Source: Lepraria neglecta (lineage: Eukaryota > Ascomycota > Lecanoromycetes > Lecanorales > Stereocaulaceae). From it: 64,000 bases of DNA. This document shows positions 11,131 to 22,209 of the stretch, piece after piece. A program made the position numbers and the translations under genes. The notes beneath the pieces were generated by a model. It had not been told where the DNA came from. It saw only the letters and a list, made by a program, of their open reading frames with translations, and searched no databases. Location of the stretch: the NCBI GenBank assembly GCA_033220425.1, contig CM065649.1, positions 186,001-250,000 on the forward strand, written 5' to 3'. Each line of letters begins with the position of its first letter. Positions within the stretch are counted from its first letter, which is position 1.

Positions 11131-11335
11131 TTATAAATACTCTTAAGGTTATTTTGCGAAGTCTTCTTTTCCTTGGAATTTCGAAGTTAGGGAACAAGTC
11201 ACGTCAAGGATTCCAACTTGCACGCATCAACTTTCATGACTTCGAACGTTTCTACAGACTCGAGATCGTGCTATTCACCTATCTACATCATGCTATGTCG
11301 ATACTCCACAGAAGAGCTATCGTACACAATGTTGT
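11131..11335. other. Short intergenic segment
   Basis: About 200 bases separate the beginning of the kelch relic from the stop of the isochorismatase-family gene; both are on the minus strand. Nothing else is recognised. Confidence 0.4.
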
Positions 11336-12272
11336 TTACAGATCCTTGCTACTAATCACAGTGGCTGAAACATCTCCTAGCTCAGCGAGGGTCGTCTGGG
11401 AAGTCATCATATCAGCAAGATCCGCAAGCCCGTCTGATAATTCTACTTACATCGACAAGTTGCTTCGCAGAGGCTCCAGGAATATCCCTATCGCCGATGC
11501 CATCGCTGAGGACGGAGACATCATAGCCTAGCTCGGCTCCTGCTCGGGAGGTGTTGGAGATGCAGACGTGGGCCTGGAGATCGTCAGAATACTACGTTGG
11601 AGCGCCATGAATTGGATTCCGTCATACCATATATCCTGCGTCACGTCAGTTCCGCTTGAAACATTTTGTTTTCCGCGCCAAAAAAAAGAAAAAGTGTCAG
11701 AGGGAATTGGCATACCAGCAAGCACAATCTTCTTCTTTCCCACTTTCTCGAGATGGTCGCTCAAGTCTGTTCCAGTGAACGAGCTGGGGTGCTGCTTGTG
11801 GATCACCTAGACCCAGAGCCATCGTCAGTCCCTGCCTTCTTTCTCTCCTTTGTACAACATAACGAATCAAGACTGTGGAGCTAACCTTCTCCTTCTCGCT
11901 CCCTTTGGTCAACTCACTGAATTCCTCCGCCAGCTCCGTTCCGGGAGTAAAGAGAGGTGCTCCCTGGGGCGTATCATGCCTTACATGCACGACATCCCCA
12001 CCCGCATCTCGGTACCTCTTCAAGACATCTCCGATAACGGCGCGAGAAGACTTGACGTCCGAGATGGCGAGAAGGCCGTGGTCATATTCATTTTGCTGTT
12101 GGGAGATTCCAGATTTAGCAACCCACGGACATCGGGGCCCGATCAAGTGAGAGTGGACCTGAGAAAGAAAGCTTACCGCGTCGACAATCACAAGAACGCT
12201 GTCCTTTGGCGTGGGTTTGGAGGGCTCAACGCCAAGGAATGAGCGGAAAGACTTTCCTGATTGCTTTGCCAT
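11336..12272 (-). CDS. Isochorismatase-family cysteine hydrolase, six exons including an 8-base microexon
   Basis: Reading splice signals against the family gives six exons: 12272-12177, 12095-11886, 11806-11716, 11628-11635 (8 bases), 11573-11451 and 11395-11336. The product has 195 residues, normal for small isochorismatase-like hydrolases. The probable catalytic triad is visible: D31 in LVIVDA-QNEYDHG, K106 in [15 protein letters not shown], and the nucleophile C139 in [17 protein letters not shown]. The C-terminal motif [16 protein letters not shown] is also typical. All junctions preserve phase, and without the microexon the conserved Gly-Tyr-Met would be lost and the frame broken. Relatives hydrolyse isochorismate, nicotinamide or other amides; the substrate here cannot be told. 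The last 20 residues ([19 protein letters not shown]) come from a final 60-base exon. It looks intact and its neighbours are unrelated. Confidence 0.88.
11628..11635 (-). other. 8-base microexon of the isochorismatase-family gene
   Basis: The bases GATATATG lie between an upstream CAG acceptor (11638-11636) and a downstream GTATGA donor (from 11627). They join a phase-1 exon end (G) to a phase-0 exon start, giving Gly-Tyr-Met directly ahead of AHVCIS. This is the conserved GYMxHVC strand that carries the catalytic cysteine. Flanking introns are 80 and 54 bases. Confidence 0.78.
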
Positions 12273-13765
12273 TGCTCAAGATTGAGAGATTGAGATTTTA
12301 TATACTATGTTGAATTTGTTTTGTGTATGAGAAGAAACAATTGTTATCTGGAGGGGAGGAGAGATGGATCTATCAATAGTGCATATCGGGCCAGGGTCTC
12401 TTGGCGGGGAGTCTCCCCTTGCCCGATTGGTCGGGATGGGACTCCAAAAGTTTTTGTCCCAACATCATCTGCAAATTGCCGAGCGGTCTCCGGACCGCTC
12501 CAGGGACTATTCTAGGCCTAGCCAGGGTCCAGTATGTACTCGAGGTACTCCACGACGATACTTTTTCGGGCGCACTCCTAGGCGCTCCTACCGTTGTAGG
12601 AGGCATTGGCCTGGCGCGCGACATTTGCACCTTCCGCACAAGCGGCTCGAGCGCCTCTTGCACTTGTCCAGATGCCGACTAAAGTCTCATCCTCATCTGG
12701 CACTTCAACTTGATCTTTCACGATGGCTGGTTAGAAGATCAAGTTTGACTAGTGATCCTTTGTTATTTACAGTTCATTACGTGGTTGGGGACACCCTAGT
12801 CGCCAATTATGAACGCACCTTCCTCGTCTACCAGCCGCGAGCATGAAGGACTCGGAAAAATTTTAGTACTTGGGGTTATCAACCTTAGAGAATGCTAGCG
12901 AAACCTGCTGGCACTGCTTCAGATGGCAATCCTCGCCACTCTAGTTGATAAGGTCAGTCAAGTTTGTGAACGCAGAATAGGAACGGCGAAGACGGATTTC
13001 TCTCTCCAAATTACGAAGTACGACGAGTGCCAATGCACATATAAGTTCACTGTTCTCTGTGGGCAATACCAGGATCAGGCGCCCTGTATTCCTGAAAACA
13101 TAGTTCACGATCAGAGGACTCAGTCAGGAGCAAGGCTTTCAACACAATATACTTGATAGTCGACCCAACAGCTGATAGTTACCTCTGTGGTAAAGGGCTA
13201 ACCTCAAGCCTTCTTATTGGCATGGTCCGAGACATCTCACTAAGCATAAGATCCTGTCAGAAGAGAGGGTTTGAAGTGTCTAACGAGTGTAATGTCACGT
13301 AAGTTGGAAACATCACAGGATTGGCGGGAGGGTTCGGAAGTCTGAAGGTTGTATTGTTTGACGTATTGAGAGGGAGTAGTCATAATGGTTGTTTTGTAGG
13401 TTTGAAACAGTACATTTCGTATTTCTCTTCCACTTCCTCTTTGAGGTCCTGCACAGAACGTGTTGCAGACAACACTCAAATTTGGATGCAAAAACGCTGC
13501 TGCCTAAACCACTAAGATCGTGATCGAAGACATCCTCACTTTTGTGGCTTTTCGTCGCCAATCCGGAAAGCTGCATGCTCGCGAAGGCCGAAGCCCGAAA
13601 TACCGATATTTGTTCAAGCCTCAGGCAGCTATGTCACTATAACACCAACTCATTCCTGCCCCAAAACTGAATCATCAATACTCACCAATTTCCAAAACTT
13701 CCAAACAATATCTATACCAACTCCCTACCCCAGCACTACCCCCAGCAATCCGACCATCCCCCATC
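12273..13765. other. Intergenic, about 1.5 kb, no supported gene
   Basis: Between 12340 and 12700 the DNA is GC-richer and open in two plus-strand frames and one minus-strand frame at once. None has a recognisable motif, so it is probably composition rather than a gene. At 13580-13612 the phrase 'gaagcccgaaataccgatat' resembles the phrase 'gaagcccggaattccggtat' inside the MITE at about 24830, a hint of an old element fragment. Nothing else is identified. Confidence 0.35.
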
Positions 13766-15045
13766 ATGACCACGCACAAACCCATCCTCATCATCGGCGC
13801 CGGAATATCAGGCCTCTGCCTCGCGCAAGCCCTCCACAAATCCAGCATCCCCTTCCGCATCTATGAGCGCGATGCTATCTTCAACCAACGCGCGCAAGGC
13901 TACCGCGTCCGTATTAACAGCGTCGGCATCGCAGCTTTGACGCAGTGTTTACCGCCTGAGCTGTTTGAGAGATTGAAGGCTTGTTGTGCGCATACGACGA
14001 AAGGGATGGGTGCGAAGTGGCATCTTGATGGTGTGAGTGGGGGGGAGAGTGCTGGGCCGAAGCTTGGACCGAAGGGACCGCAGGGTGGACCTCAGGCTGG
14101 GTCTCAAGCTGAGTCTCAAGCTAAGCTGGGAGAGAAGAAGATGGGCCCAGGAGGACCGCAGGACGAAGATGTGGAGCCGTTGAATGCGGATCGAACTGTA
14201 TTGAGGGGGATATTGATGCGGGGGTTGGAAGGGTATGTCGAGTTTGGGAAGGAGTTTGAGGGGTTTGAGACTACGGCGGTTGGTGTGAGGGTAAGGTTTA
14301 GTAATGATAGTGAGGTAGAGGGTTGTTTGCTTGTTGGCGCAGATGGGGCGGGGTCGAGGGTTAGGAAGCAGCTTGTGCCTGGGTTTGAGGTTGTTGATAC
14401 AGAGGGGAGGTTTGTTTATGGGAAGACGGTATTGACGCCTGAGTTGGTGGAGAAGTTCGATAAGAGGGCTTTGGAGGGGATGACGCTGATGCAGGATCGG
14501 ACGGAGGGGTTGCCGCTGACTCTTTTGTGAGGTTTAGGGATAATGAGGTCAGGAATGAGCTGCCGGAGGATTATATCTACTGGGTGCTTGTCGCGCGGAA
14601 GGATAAGATCGAAATGGATGACGTGGAACTTCTGCGTCTTTCCGGGGAGGATTCCGCAGCACTGACCCGAGAGCTGACGTCCGGTTGGTATTCGTCATTC
14701 CACGCTCTGTTCGACCTTCAAAATGCAGCTCAGACTTCCGTCATACGCATCGTCTCCGCGAGACCGGATCTTCCGACCTGGGATTCAACTAAGAACGTCA
14801 CGCTCATCGGAGACGCAGCGCACGTCATGTCACCCTCAGCTGGGATCGGTGCTACCACGGCACTTCGAGATGCTGCCACGCTGTCGCAGGTGCTGGCTGA
14901 AGAAGGAAGTCAGGTTGAGAAGGTTGGGAAGTATGAAGGTTTGATGAGGGCTTATGCGCGAGATGCACTCATGAGAAGCTCGATGGGCGGAAAACACATG
15001 TTTGGGATGCGGCCTTTCGAGGAGTTGAAGCCGGTGCCTGTTTGA
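13766..15045 (+). pseudogene. FAD-dependent monooxygenase gene with a broken frame
   Basis: The sequence encodes a class A flavin monooxygenase of the salicylate hydroxylase / phenol hydroxylase superfamily. The Rossmann FAD motif lies at residues 8-30 (ILIIGAGISGLCLAQALHKS), the DG motif at about 190 (LVGADGAGSRVRKQL) and the GD motif at about 345 (VTLIGDAAHVMSPSAGIG). Translation starts at the ATG at 13766. The frame reaches a stop at 14528-14530 after LPLTLL and continues in another frame with VRFRDNEVRNELPEDYIYWV to 15045. In relatives a few residues link these two pieces, so some bases appear lost. No intron fits. A low-complexity stretch rich in Gly, Pro, Gln and Ser (about residues 93-132, with repeats such as GPKGPQGGPQAGSQ) sits between the FAD motif and the DG motif and is unusual. 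The rest is well conserved, so the break is recent or an assembly error. Confidence 0.8.
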
Positions 15046-16906
15046 AGGGTCGAATGCGAACAGCGCTTGGGGCTGGTGTGCTATGTTTGATGTTTTAGCT
15101 GGCGTTTCAGATAACCACTCAACTTACTCGTTGGAATGTAAGCAGTTCTCTTTATGTATTCTGGTACTCAAGAGTATAGAGTCATACAATTCTCGGATTG
15201 TGATGAGCACAAATGCCTTCGGTCACATCTGGCACATGTTATTAGCAGAGCATTTCCAGCTTGATCCAACTCTGTTCGAGCAAGCCTCGTTCCCACCATG
15301 TCCTCACCGGCTAGAAAGCTCCGGCCCTAAAGGTGCGTAAGCCAAGCCAAGTCTAGAGTCAGGACAGCGGGAACTTGAGAACTACGGATCTATGGAGGAG
15401 CAGTCCAAGATTGAGTCTCCAAGAATCAAAGACGGTAATCAAGGCTATTTGCGCCGGCCAGGCCAAGGGAGCGGTGTTACTTGAAAGAGTGGAAATTGCT
15501 GTGCATGATGATGCGGGTAAGACTGCCCGTTTTGGGTTGCGAGAGCGAGCTTGAGCGGATTTGTGAAGGATGTTGGGATATCTGTGTCCTTGGGGAGGAA
15601 TGGGTGTTGTGAGCTCATTGAAGGAACCATGCGATGTAAGTGTAGTGAAGGGTTGGCATAACGTCCCATTACGACAAGGAGGAGGCAGATACGTTTTCAC
15701 TCCTGCCCTTGCGGTCTTTGAGTCTACGAAGACTCGGCTTTTCACCATTTAGTAACCAAGCCTTGTAATCGAGATTACAATCCCATTGGACTTGAAAAGG
15801 TTGAATGACCGCGCGCCGACTTGGCAGACGATAGCCTATATAAGATCTTCTAAGCTTCTAAAATTAATTTTTCATCTTAGAGCACAAAGTTGCCGATTTA
15901 TGACGGCTATAGTGGTAAACTGATACTGCCTATAAGACCATGTCATGTCGTTATTATCAATGCTTCTACCAGGAATCAGCATTTTGCGCAATATCGCATT
16001 ACCTTTCTTCTACTATTTCTGACAAATAGCAAAGGTGCGTCGTTGAAAGGACCCAGAGGTGTGGGGAGGGGCTCAATGCCAGTGGGGGTCATGCATGATG
16101 CACGTCTAGGGCGCATGCATGGTGGGCCCGTCGCGCAAACCACGTCAGCCATCAGCCCCTTGAGACAGAGTATCTCTTCAACAATGGACCAGTCGCTTCG
16201 GTAAGCGTTGGAGAGGTCATGTTGCTCAATACGGCCCGGACCTTCGTTTGATTGGAAAATGATAGCTTGTTCTCCAGAAAAAAAAAAAAGTTGCGATGGC
16301 TGTGCCTTTGCTCTTGGCGGACAAGGTGCACAATGACGATGTATTCGCTAGAACAAATTCCTCGGATGCGAGTCGTACATCAATTTCGCACAAACATTGA
16401 CTTATTGAAAAAGAGAAAGAAGACCGAAACTGGTTAATGCGTAAATTATTTGGATGTAAAAAGCGGCCATCTCAGACTTCAGCGGCAGGTCATCGTATTT
16501 TCCAGAGGCGAAGCCCAACACCGAGCAGTAAGCCGAGCACAGCAGTCTGGCATATCAGAGCTTTTGGCAGCACATCCTGCTACTGAAAGTGTGTACGTAA
16601 GGTACGGAGGCTGGGTCCACGGCTGCAGAGAATGTTGGAGCTCTTAATTAAGCTCATGGGTCTGAAACGCGAAAGTATGTATGGTGACTTTAATCTTGTG
16701 GCGTACGTAACGCGGAGCAAATTCGTAAGTCAAAGGAGTCCGATGAGGCTGAATAGCATTCGGAAAGCAATAGTTAAAAGCTTTCCTTTTATCATGCAAT
16801 TGGAACGTAGTTTCTCCCTAGAGATACTTCGACGCAATTCATTCATGATTTGATAGAAGAGCGTAGCCATCTAATTTTCACTGGCTCCCACTGTTACTGC
16901 ACCATC
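15046..16906. other. Intergenic, about 1.9 kb; one possible decayed exon at 15410-15752
   Basis: Most of this stretch is AT-rich with no supported gene. On the plus strand from about 15410 to 15752 one frame looks protein-like: SKTVIKAICAGQAKGAVLLE, HDDAGKTARFGLRE, GYLCPWGGMGVVSSLKEP, RYVFTPALAVFESTKTRLF. Two TGA stops interrupt it. The antisense strand is also open, so the evidence is weak. I recognise no family. Confidence 0.3.
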
Positions 16907-18167
16907 ATGAGTGAAATTCCTGCTACGAAAAGCAACCCAAAAGGAGCCCAGGTGTTCCACGTGGGCATTGTGCTAGGACTTTTGACAACACTAGCGGTGG
17001 TCCTGAGACTTTTAGCTCGTTGGAGAAGCAAGGCAAGATTCGGAGCCGATGATTGTATGATAATAGTCAGTCTCGTGCCATTCTATGGCATGGTTGTTGA
17101 ATCATATTTGTGTCTGTCACCTTATGCATTGCGTGGCAGGTCCTTCAAACTGACGTCTACAGTGGTCAGCATTGGGCATCTCGGAACGCCGATATACACC
17201 ATGACTCCCTCGCAGGTTTCGAATGTTCTGAGGGTATAACCCTTACAACCAAGGCTTGATTGGCACTTCGAGGCAGCTGACTGTCTTTCAGATATTGATG
17301 TGCACAATCGTGACTTACTCCTTGTCCATAACAATGGCCAAGATATCCATCCTGATTCTTTACCGCCGAATCTTTGACACTAAGGCTTTTCGTCGGAAAA
17401 GCCTGGTCGTGGGCATGATCTGTCTTGTATGGTGTATGTTGGCAGTCTGTATCGACATCTTCAAATGCCGGCCCTTCAGTGCTGCTTTCGATCACGAGTT
17501 ACTACTTACCTATCACTGCATAGATCTCCAGTGGTTCTATTGGGGGATAACAGCGTGCAGCGTCGGGCTCGATGTTGTCCTTTTGTGTTTGCCTATATAT
17601 GAGGTATGGATGTTGAAATTGTCTAAGCAGAAGAAGATCATGTTGTCAGGAATATTCCTCCTAGGTGGAATGTAGGTTTATGTCTTCGAGAGACGCCTTG
17701 TCTTGTCATGACTGACGAATTGAAGCGTCTGCATCGCAGGCATATTCCGTATCGTGACCATCGGCGATCTTCAGCCAGAAGACTTGACACGTGAGATACC
17801 CTTCCTCATGATGCTTAAACTTTTGACTAATTGTGTCCCAGTAAGTCTGGTTACCCAGTACGGATGGAGCCAGGCGGAGCCTGCTCTGGCCATCATCTGC
17901 GCCTGTATTATCACATATCGACCGCTCTTTACCAACGTCAACGTCAACCTACCCAAAGTCTCCGTCATATTTTGTAGAAGCTTCCACGGTAAAGTCAAGG
18001 GTTCTGAATCAGACGAGAGTTATGGCGATGGTTCGGATCTCTATTGGCCTGGCACAAAGGATCACCGGCTGGAGAGCCTAAAGGCTAAATCAGCAAATCA
18101 AAATCTCCACGTTGTACGAATTGACCTTAGCACTATATCTGAAAGCAGGTCATTTCGCGGGAAATGA
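16907..18167 (+). CDS. Fungal rhodopsin-domain (SAT4-family) integral membrane protein
   Basis: Three exons, 16907-17233, 17292-17671 and 17726-18167, give 382 residues; introns start GTATAA and GTAGGT and end CAG and AAG. The protein has about seven hydrophobic segments. The first part has the family signature of an early helix followed by RLLARWRSKARFGADDCMII. The motif SITMAKISILILYRRIF lies at the start of exon 2, CIDLQWFYWGITACSVGLD in its middle, and VCIAGIFRIVTIGDLQ across the second junction. These match the 'fungal rhodopsin domain' family (PTH11-related and SAT4 proteins), which are plasma-membrane proteins of mostly unknown ligand, expanded in Pezizomycotina. The C-terminal tail is cytosolic and charged. 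The predicted loop at residues 65-95 is odd for the family and may hide an unspliced intron. Otherwise the gene looks intact. Confidence 0.82.
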
Positions 18168-19848
18168 ACCTACGTCTTGGCTTGTTAATGTACTTGTCTT
18201 CGGAGAGTTTGCCGTCCAAATGTGGGCGTACAAGTATATATTTGACATGTTCTAAGCTCTTGAATCGAAGCCTTGTAATCAAACGTGGCGTATATCCCCA
18301 AGAATGAGGGTTTAGCAGGCTAGATGTTGCAGGACACTGTTGAAAGAAGGGATTGCTGCCCACCAGAAAGGCGAAAATGTACTCCAACGAGCTAGGAAAC
18401 GTCATTCTCAGAAGTACTAGAATATATAGAAAAATGGGTCAAGCCCCTTCATAATGCTGCTATTTGAGTGGAAAGGAAGCTGACTCCCCAGCCTAGACTC
18501 ACCGGCTCGCGCAAAACATCGATTTCTCGTAACTAAGTTAAGTTGTAATAAATACTAGTCGAAATCGATGCTTCAGCTACCGGTGGTTTGAAGCCCGAGT
18601 TTAGCTAGCAATTAGCGCTTTCCAAATGACCACGGAGATGCTCATGTTCGAAGGCTTAAGACTCTCTCAGACGACTTCCCCCGCACGGCAGACAGTCAGA
18701 ACGTCACGCTCAAAGATGAAGATTTGTAGGAGACCATGTCAGCCTATCTGTCCCGCCAGCCAGGGTCGGAGCTGCAGCTACCGTACTACGGTCGTCATTG
18801 CACGCGAGGGTTCTTCGCTTGGGCTTCCGCAGCGGCATGTTGAAGCCCGTCCATGCACTATGTCGAAGGCGCGGATGGCGCTTTAGAGCTCGTACCGTGA
18901 CCGAAGTCTATCCCAGTGGCGAAACCCACTGTCGTCCTGATCGAAACCAACGCTCGCCCAAGAGCTTATCTATTCAAGGTTGATGACCATCGCAGCCACC
19001 TAGATACTGCGTGGAGTATTTCGCGCTACATGCCCTCCGCGATTTGGGTGATAAAGCGCGCTTCAGAGCCATAGCATCTTCATTTGCGAATAAGGCGCCA
19101 TACAATAGTGCGCTGATCCTACTAGATAACGCCAGAGAAGGGCGAGAAGCTGACATCTACAGACGCCGGAGAGGAATAATGGCGAAGGCGTCTCGGGACC
19201 GATGGGACAGGTAATCTTGCATCCAGAACGGATCAAAAAGGGCGACGAAGTGCTTCCGCCGGAGTCTACGGTTATGACCTTTTTGAGTTGCCAGGGTGAG
19301 TATTCGCGAGATCTAGGCGGAAGGAGCTTCTTGCTTTCGCAGACACGATGAGGAGCGAGTGGCGTCACACTATCGAGTAGACGTGATTGTTGGTGCTGAA
19401 TAGGCGGAACTCGCTGCTCCTCCAGTCTTTGACATGGACCGAGCGGACGACAATTCTATTCTCTTCAGGGGCCCTAAGCCTTGAAAAGTGTAGTAACAAT
19501 GAATCTGACTCATGGAACTTGCCATCTCGTGCTAAACGGCAAATGAGGTTACCATTGTCCACCTCAGTCAGTGATGCAAACTTACTATTCCTGAGGAGTT
19601 TGATGACTTGCAGTTGTATAGTCTTTGGACTCACCTTAACGCTGAGATTTTTTACCGAAACTAGGCTGACCTAGTATATGGGAGGATGACACCAGAGCAA
19701 CGAGTAGTCAACGGATATAGACTTAAGTATCGTGACACATTCTATGGCTGAGCATGATAGTTCGTATTCTTAATTACCCTTGCCTCACTTTCTCTGAGGT
19801 AGGGTCCTTCTTCCTGAGGGCCCGACAATTCATCCTATAATTCAGATA
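18168..19848. pseudogene. Heavily decayed region, one probable dead gene of unknown family
   Basis: On the plus strand from about 18690 to 19080 a frame reads as former protein: SAYLSRQPGSELQLPYYGRH, TRGFFAWASAAAC, SPSMHYVEGADGALELVP, SIPVAKPTVVLIETNARPRA, YLFKVDDHRSHLDTAWSISR. It contains several in-frame stops. Beyond 19080 stops become dense in every frame. I cannot assign a family. The density of stops is higher than in most of the window and suggests older decay. No repeat or transposon end was seen here. Confidence 0.35.
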
Positions 19849-20995
19849 TCATAGCATCTCAGTCTTCCTCTTATCGTTGGCCCTGAAAATGGCCCAGAAG
19901 ACGGCTGTCGTCAGACCCATAAACCCAGCCGAGCACGAGTACATAATAACCAAGTACGGGTCGTTGGACACTGGCGTAAATGCCAAGGCAAGCAAGGACC
20001 CAATATCAGCCATTGCGAGCCAGATGGATTGGATGGCCGACTTCATGCTCGGCGGAGCTTGGTTGTAGGCGTATTCGGTACCGGTAGTAAGACAGAAGAC
20101 TTTCTGCGAGGCCACCCAAAACATAGATGGGAGTCTGAAGGAATATAGAGATCTGATTGGGCATCTTTCCAACATTAGATGCTGGATATACGAGTGGCCT
20201 ATCGTAGCAGGGTCCAGCATTATAGACCATCTTCTGCAGACCCGCTGTGTAAGCCGTTGCAACTGCGAGGATAGCGAAGCCAACCGCGATCCGAGCAATT
20301 GGACCAAAGCGAATACGGCGACTGGTGAGGATTGGATAAAGTCCTTTGTGGACGATAGGCGCAAGAATGATGCCGGAAATTGCGTTTATAGATTTGATTG
20401 TGTCACTGGGGACTCCGTCGTTCACCATCTCGCCGGCCTGAGAGATCAGATTGTTGAATGTCTGGTTCAAACATAGCCAATGAATCGGGAAGAAGATCCT
20501 AGAGTTGCCTTGGGTCCGCTGCTTGTGCTTTCACAAGATACGCGGCTAAACTTACAAGACTCTGCAGGCTAAAAGACCGCTCTTCAGTTCGTCGACAAAG
20601 GTGTCGCTCCATGGAACCTGCTTATGATGCTTCTCTGACTGAGTTTGAGGCTTCGTAGCATCCATTTCCCATCCTCCCTTTGCTCCATACCACAAGGCAC
20701 GGCCGGCTTGTGGAAGCATGCTCCCTTTCGGCGGGCTTCTAACTGAGATAGAGTGTCAACATGCTGCGTGCGCTTGCGATGAGCTCAAGTTATTTACTAA
20801 ATTGATGTCTTGCGATGACGAGCGTGAAGACGGAAATCCACATGATGCAGAACGGTAGTAGGTAGGCTGCCCAAAATCCTATGTATCTCTCCAGAATGGT
20901 TGTAGGTAATTTAGTGTGGTTTATGACCCCTGTTGCTGACATAATACTGCCAAGGCGAGCTAGCGCTTTCCAGACGACGCCTGCCAGCGGAGAAG
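19849..20995 (-). pseudogene. Truncated POT/PTR2 peptide transporter, C-terminal half
   Basis: The minus strand encodes the C-terminal half of a proton-coupled oligopeptide transporter. In order: ERYIGFWAAYLLPFCIMWIS; an intron beginning GTAAAT (about 20796); SPPKGSMLPQAGRALWYGAK; VPWSDTFVDELKSGLLACRV; an intron beginning GTAAGT; LNQTFNNLISQAGEM; RIRFGPIARIAVGFAILAVA; TPIYVLGGLAE; and then, after a one-base change of frame, FCLTTGTEYAYNQAPPSMKS to a stop at 19851-19849. The NLISQAG and EYAYxxAP motifs are diagnostic. About 330 residues remain of the usual 550-600. The sequence upstream of about 20995 no longer matches the family, so the N-terminal helices are missing. A copy of the 128-bp repeat lies about 290 bases beyond the break. 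The gene cannot make a working transporter. Confidence 0.8.
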
Positions 20996-21288
20996 AATTC
21001 TATTAAACCACGACAACGACAACCTCCACATACTTATCTACCTCGATTATTACACATTATGGGGGAGCCCCTTAGCGTAAGGCGCGATTTGCAACAGAAA
21101 GAAAGCTCACACTGACACAATCCACCCGCAATTAGGCCCGCCACTCCACCATTGTTGGGGATATCCCCGATACGTCGACAAAAGAAACGCGCACACGAAG
21201 CCACCATCCTTCCATTCCAGGGGTTTGACCCCACAAAAGCGCCACTTCAAAAAGAAGAAGAGCCGGAACATGCTGTTGCAATCAGTTA
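20996..21288. other. Unassigned DNA beyond the transporter break
   Basis: About 290 bases between the truncated end of the transporter and the first 128-bp repeat. The text 'gcgatttgcaacagaaag' near 21090 resembles the end of repeat copy B ('attgcaacagaaagcg' at 28573-28588). This suggests that more of the same repeated element, rearranged, lies here. No gene is supported. Confidence 0.35.
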
Positions 21289-21416
21289 CTTGATTGCTTT
21301 CTATACGATTCTAGAAGCCTGTTGCTAGCCGTTCTTTGTCTGTTATGGCCATATATGGGGCCCTGGGGGCCCACATTAGCTAGATATCCTTCCCAGCCTA
21401 TTGCTACATTGCAACA
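21289..21416. repeat. 128-bp dispersed repeat, copy A
   Basis: This 128-base stretch matches 28454-28581 in the same orientation with six mismatches by my count, mostly transitions, and no gaps. Both copies contain a GC-rich inverted core around 'tggggccctgggggccc'. The matches end where the flanks diverge (after 'gcaaca'). The minus strand of both copies reads similar peptide (GPQGPIYG, NRQRTASNRLLES), so it may be part of a longer coding transposon, or that may be chance. The family is not identified. Confidence 0.8.
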
Positions 21417-21600
21417 CATGCGCGCGGGGTCGGGGAACGCGAGGGACTGAAGGGCACGGGCGAGGGCGAAGGAATATAGTTTGCGAATGACTCGGGGTCC
21501 AGGCCAGGCATATTGTATGCTGGAGCTGGGGTGGCGTAAATTCACGCGCAGTTGATGCGGTGTCACGACGTAGGTCCAGATCGTGTGGGTTGGGCAACTC

Positions 21601-22120
21601 CTAGTCCGGTAAGTCGTTGTCCTGCTCGTCGACGCTCTCAACCTTCATTCTGGACTTGGTCAGCATATGTTTGGATGCTTGGCCGTGGGTTTCATACTTT
21701 GAAGCTTTCCACTCGGGAATGGGCATGTCATTGAGCGTTAATGACTCCAATGGCTCGCTCTTGATCTCCGACTTCTGCTTGAGTCTCACTTGCTCCTTCA
21801 CCACTCTCCTACCTCTCGGGGGTTCGACTCTAGTATTGTGAAACTGGGGTGATCGTTCCACTTTGGCCCATCAGGGGTGCCGATTTTTGGACACAAGCCG
21901 GGAACGAGTCTTGGACCGTCTTTGCACGAGTGTAACGTCCCTGGCTTCGTTTTCTTCGCGAACGGAGGTCTTATCTCTAGTAAGATCTTTCCACAGTATT
22001 TCATCAGACTGTTGATTGGTCTACCGTTGACTGGAGGTCTCCTGCCCCGCTTTGAGCTTGCACTGGTTGGTTTAACCACTCAAGAACGTTTTGAATGGCT
22101 AATCTTAAGCGTCAATCCCT
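21601..22120 (-). other. Possible decayed or unrecognised coding region
   Basis: Two overlapping minus-strand frames look protein-like. The upstream one reads RPINSLMKYCGKILLEIRPP and KPGTLHSCKDGPRLVPGL and ends near 21798. The downstream one reads VKEQVRLKQKSEIKSEPLES and NDMPIPEWKASKYETHGQAS and ends at 21601. Joining them would need an intron of only about 35 bases, so they are more likely a broken gene. No family is recognised and no convincing start is present. Confidence 0.28.
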
Positions 22121-22209
22121 TTTGAATACCGCCATAGCTGGGGCTATGAGCAGCTACAACTACCAAATCGACCTATATATGAGTACTCAGTCGCGTGCAT
22201 ACTAAGTCC

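Noticed and set aside
11154-11531. Plus-strand 125-codon open frame
   Set aside because: It is antisense to the last exons of the isochorismatase-family gene and shows no motif.
12364-12846. Long open frames on both strands in a GC-richer segment
   Set aside because: Two plus frames and one minus frame are open at once with no motif, no plausible splice partners and no start context; composition explains it.
15359-15748. 129-codon minus-strand open frame
   Set aside because: No family signal, and the opposite strand shows more protein-like sequence; likely a shadow of a decayed exon.
21800-21835. tRNA-like internal promoter box (gggttcgactct)
   Set aside because: No matching A box or foldable acceptor, anticodon and T arms around it; it lies in a protein-like frame.
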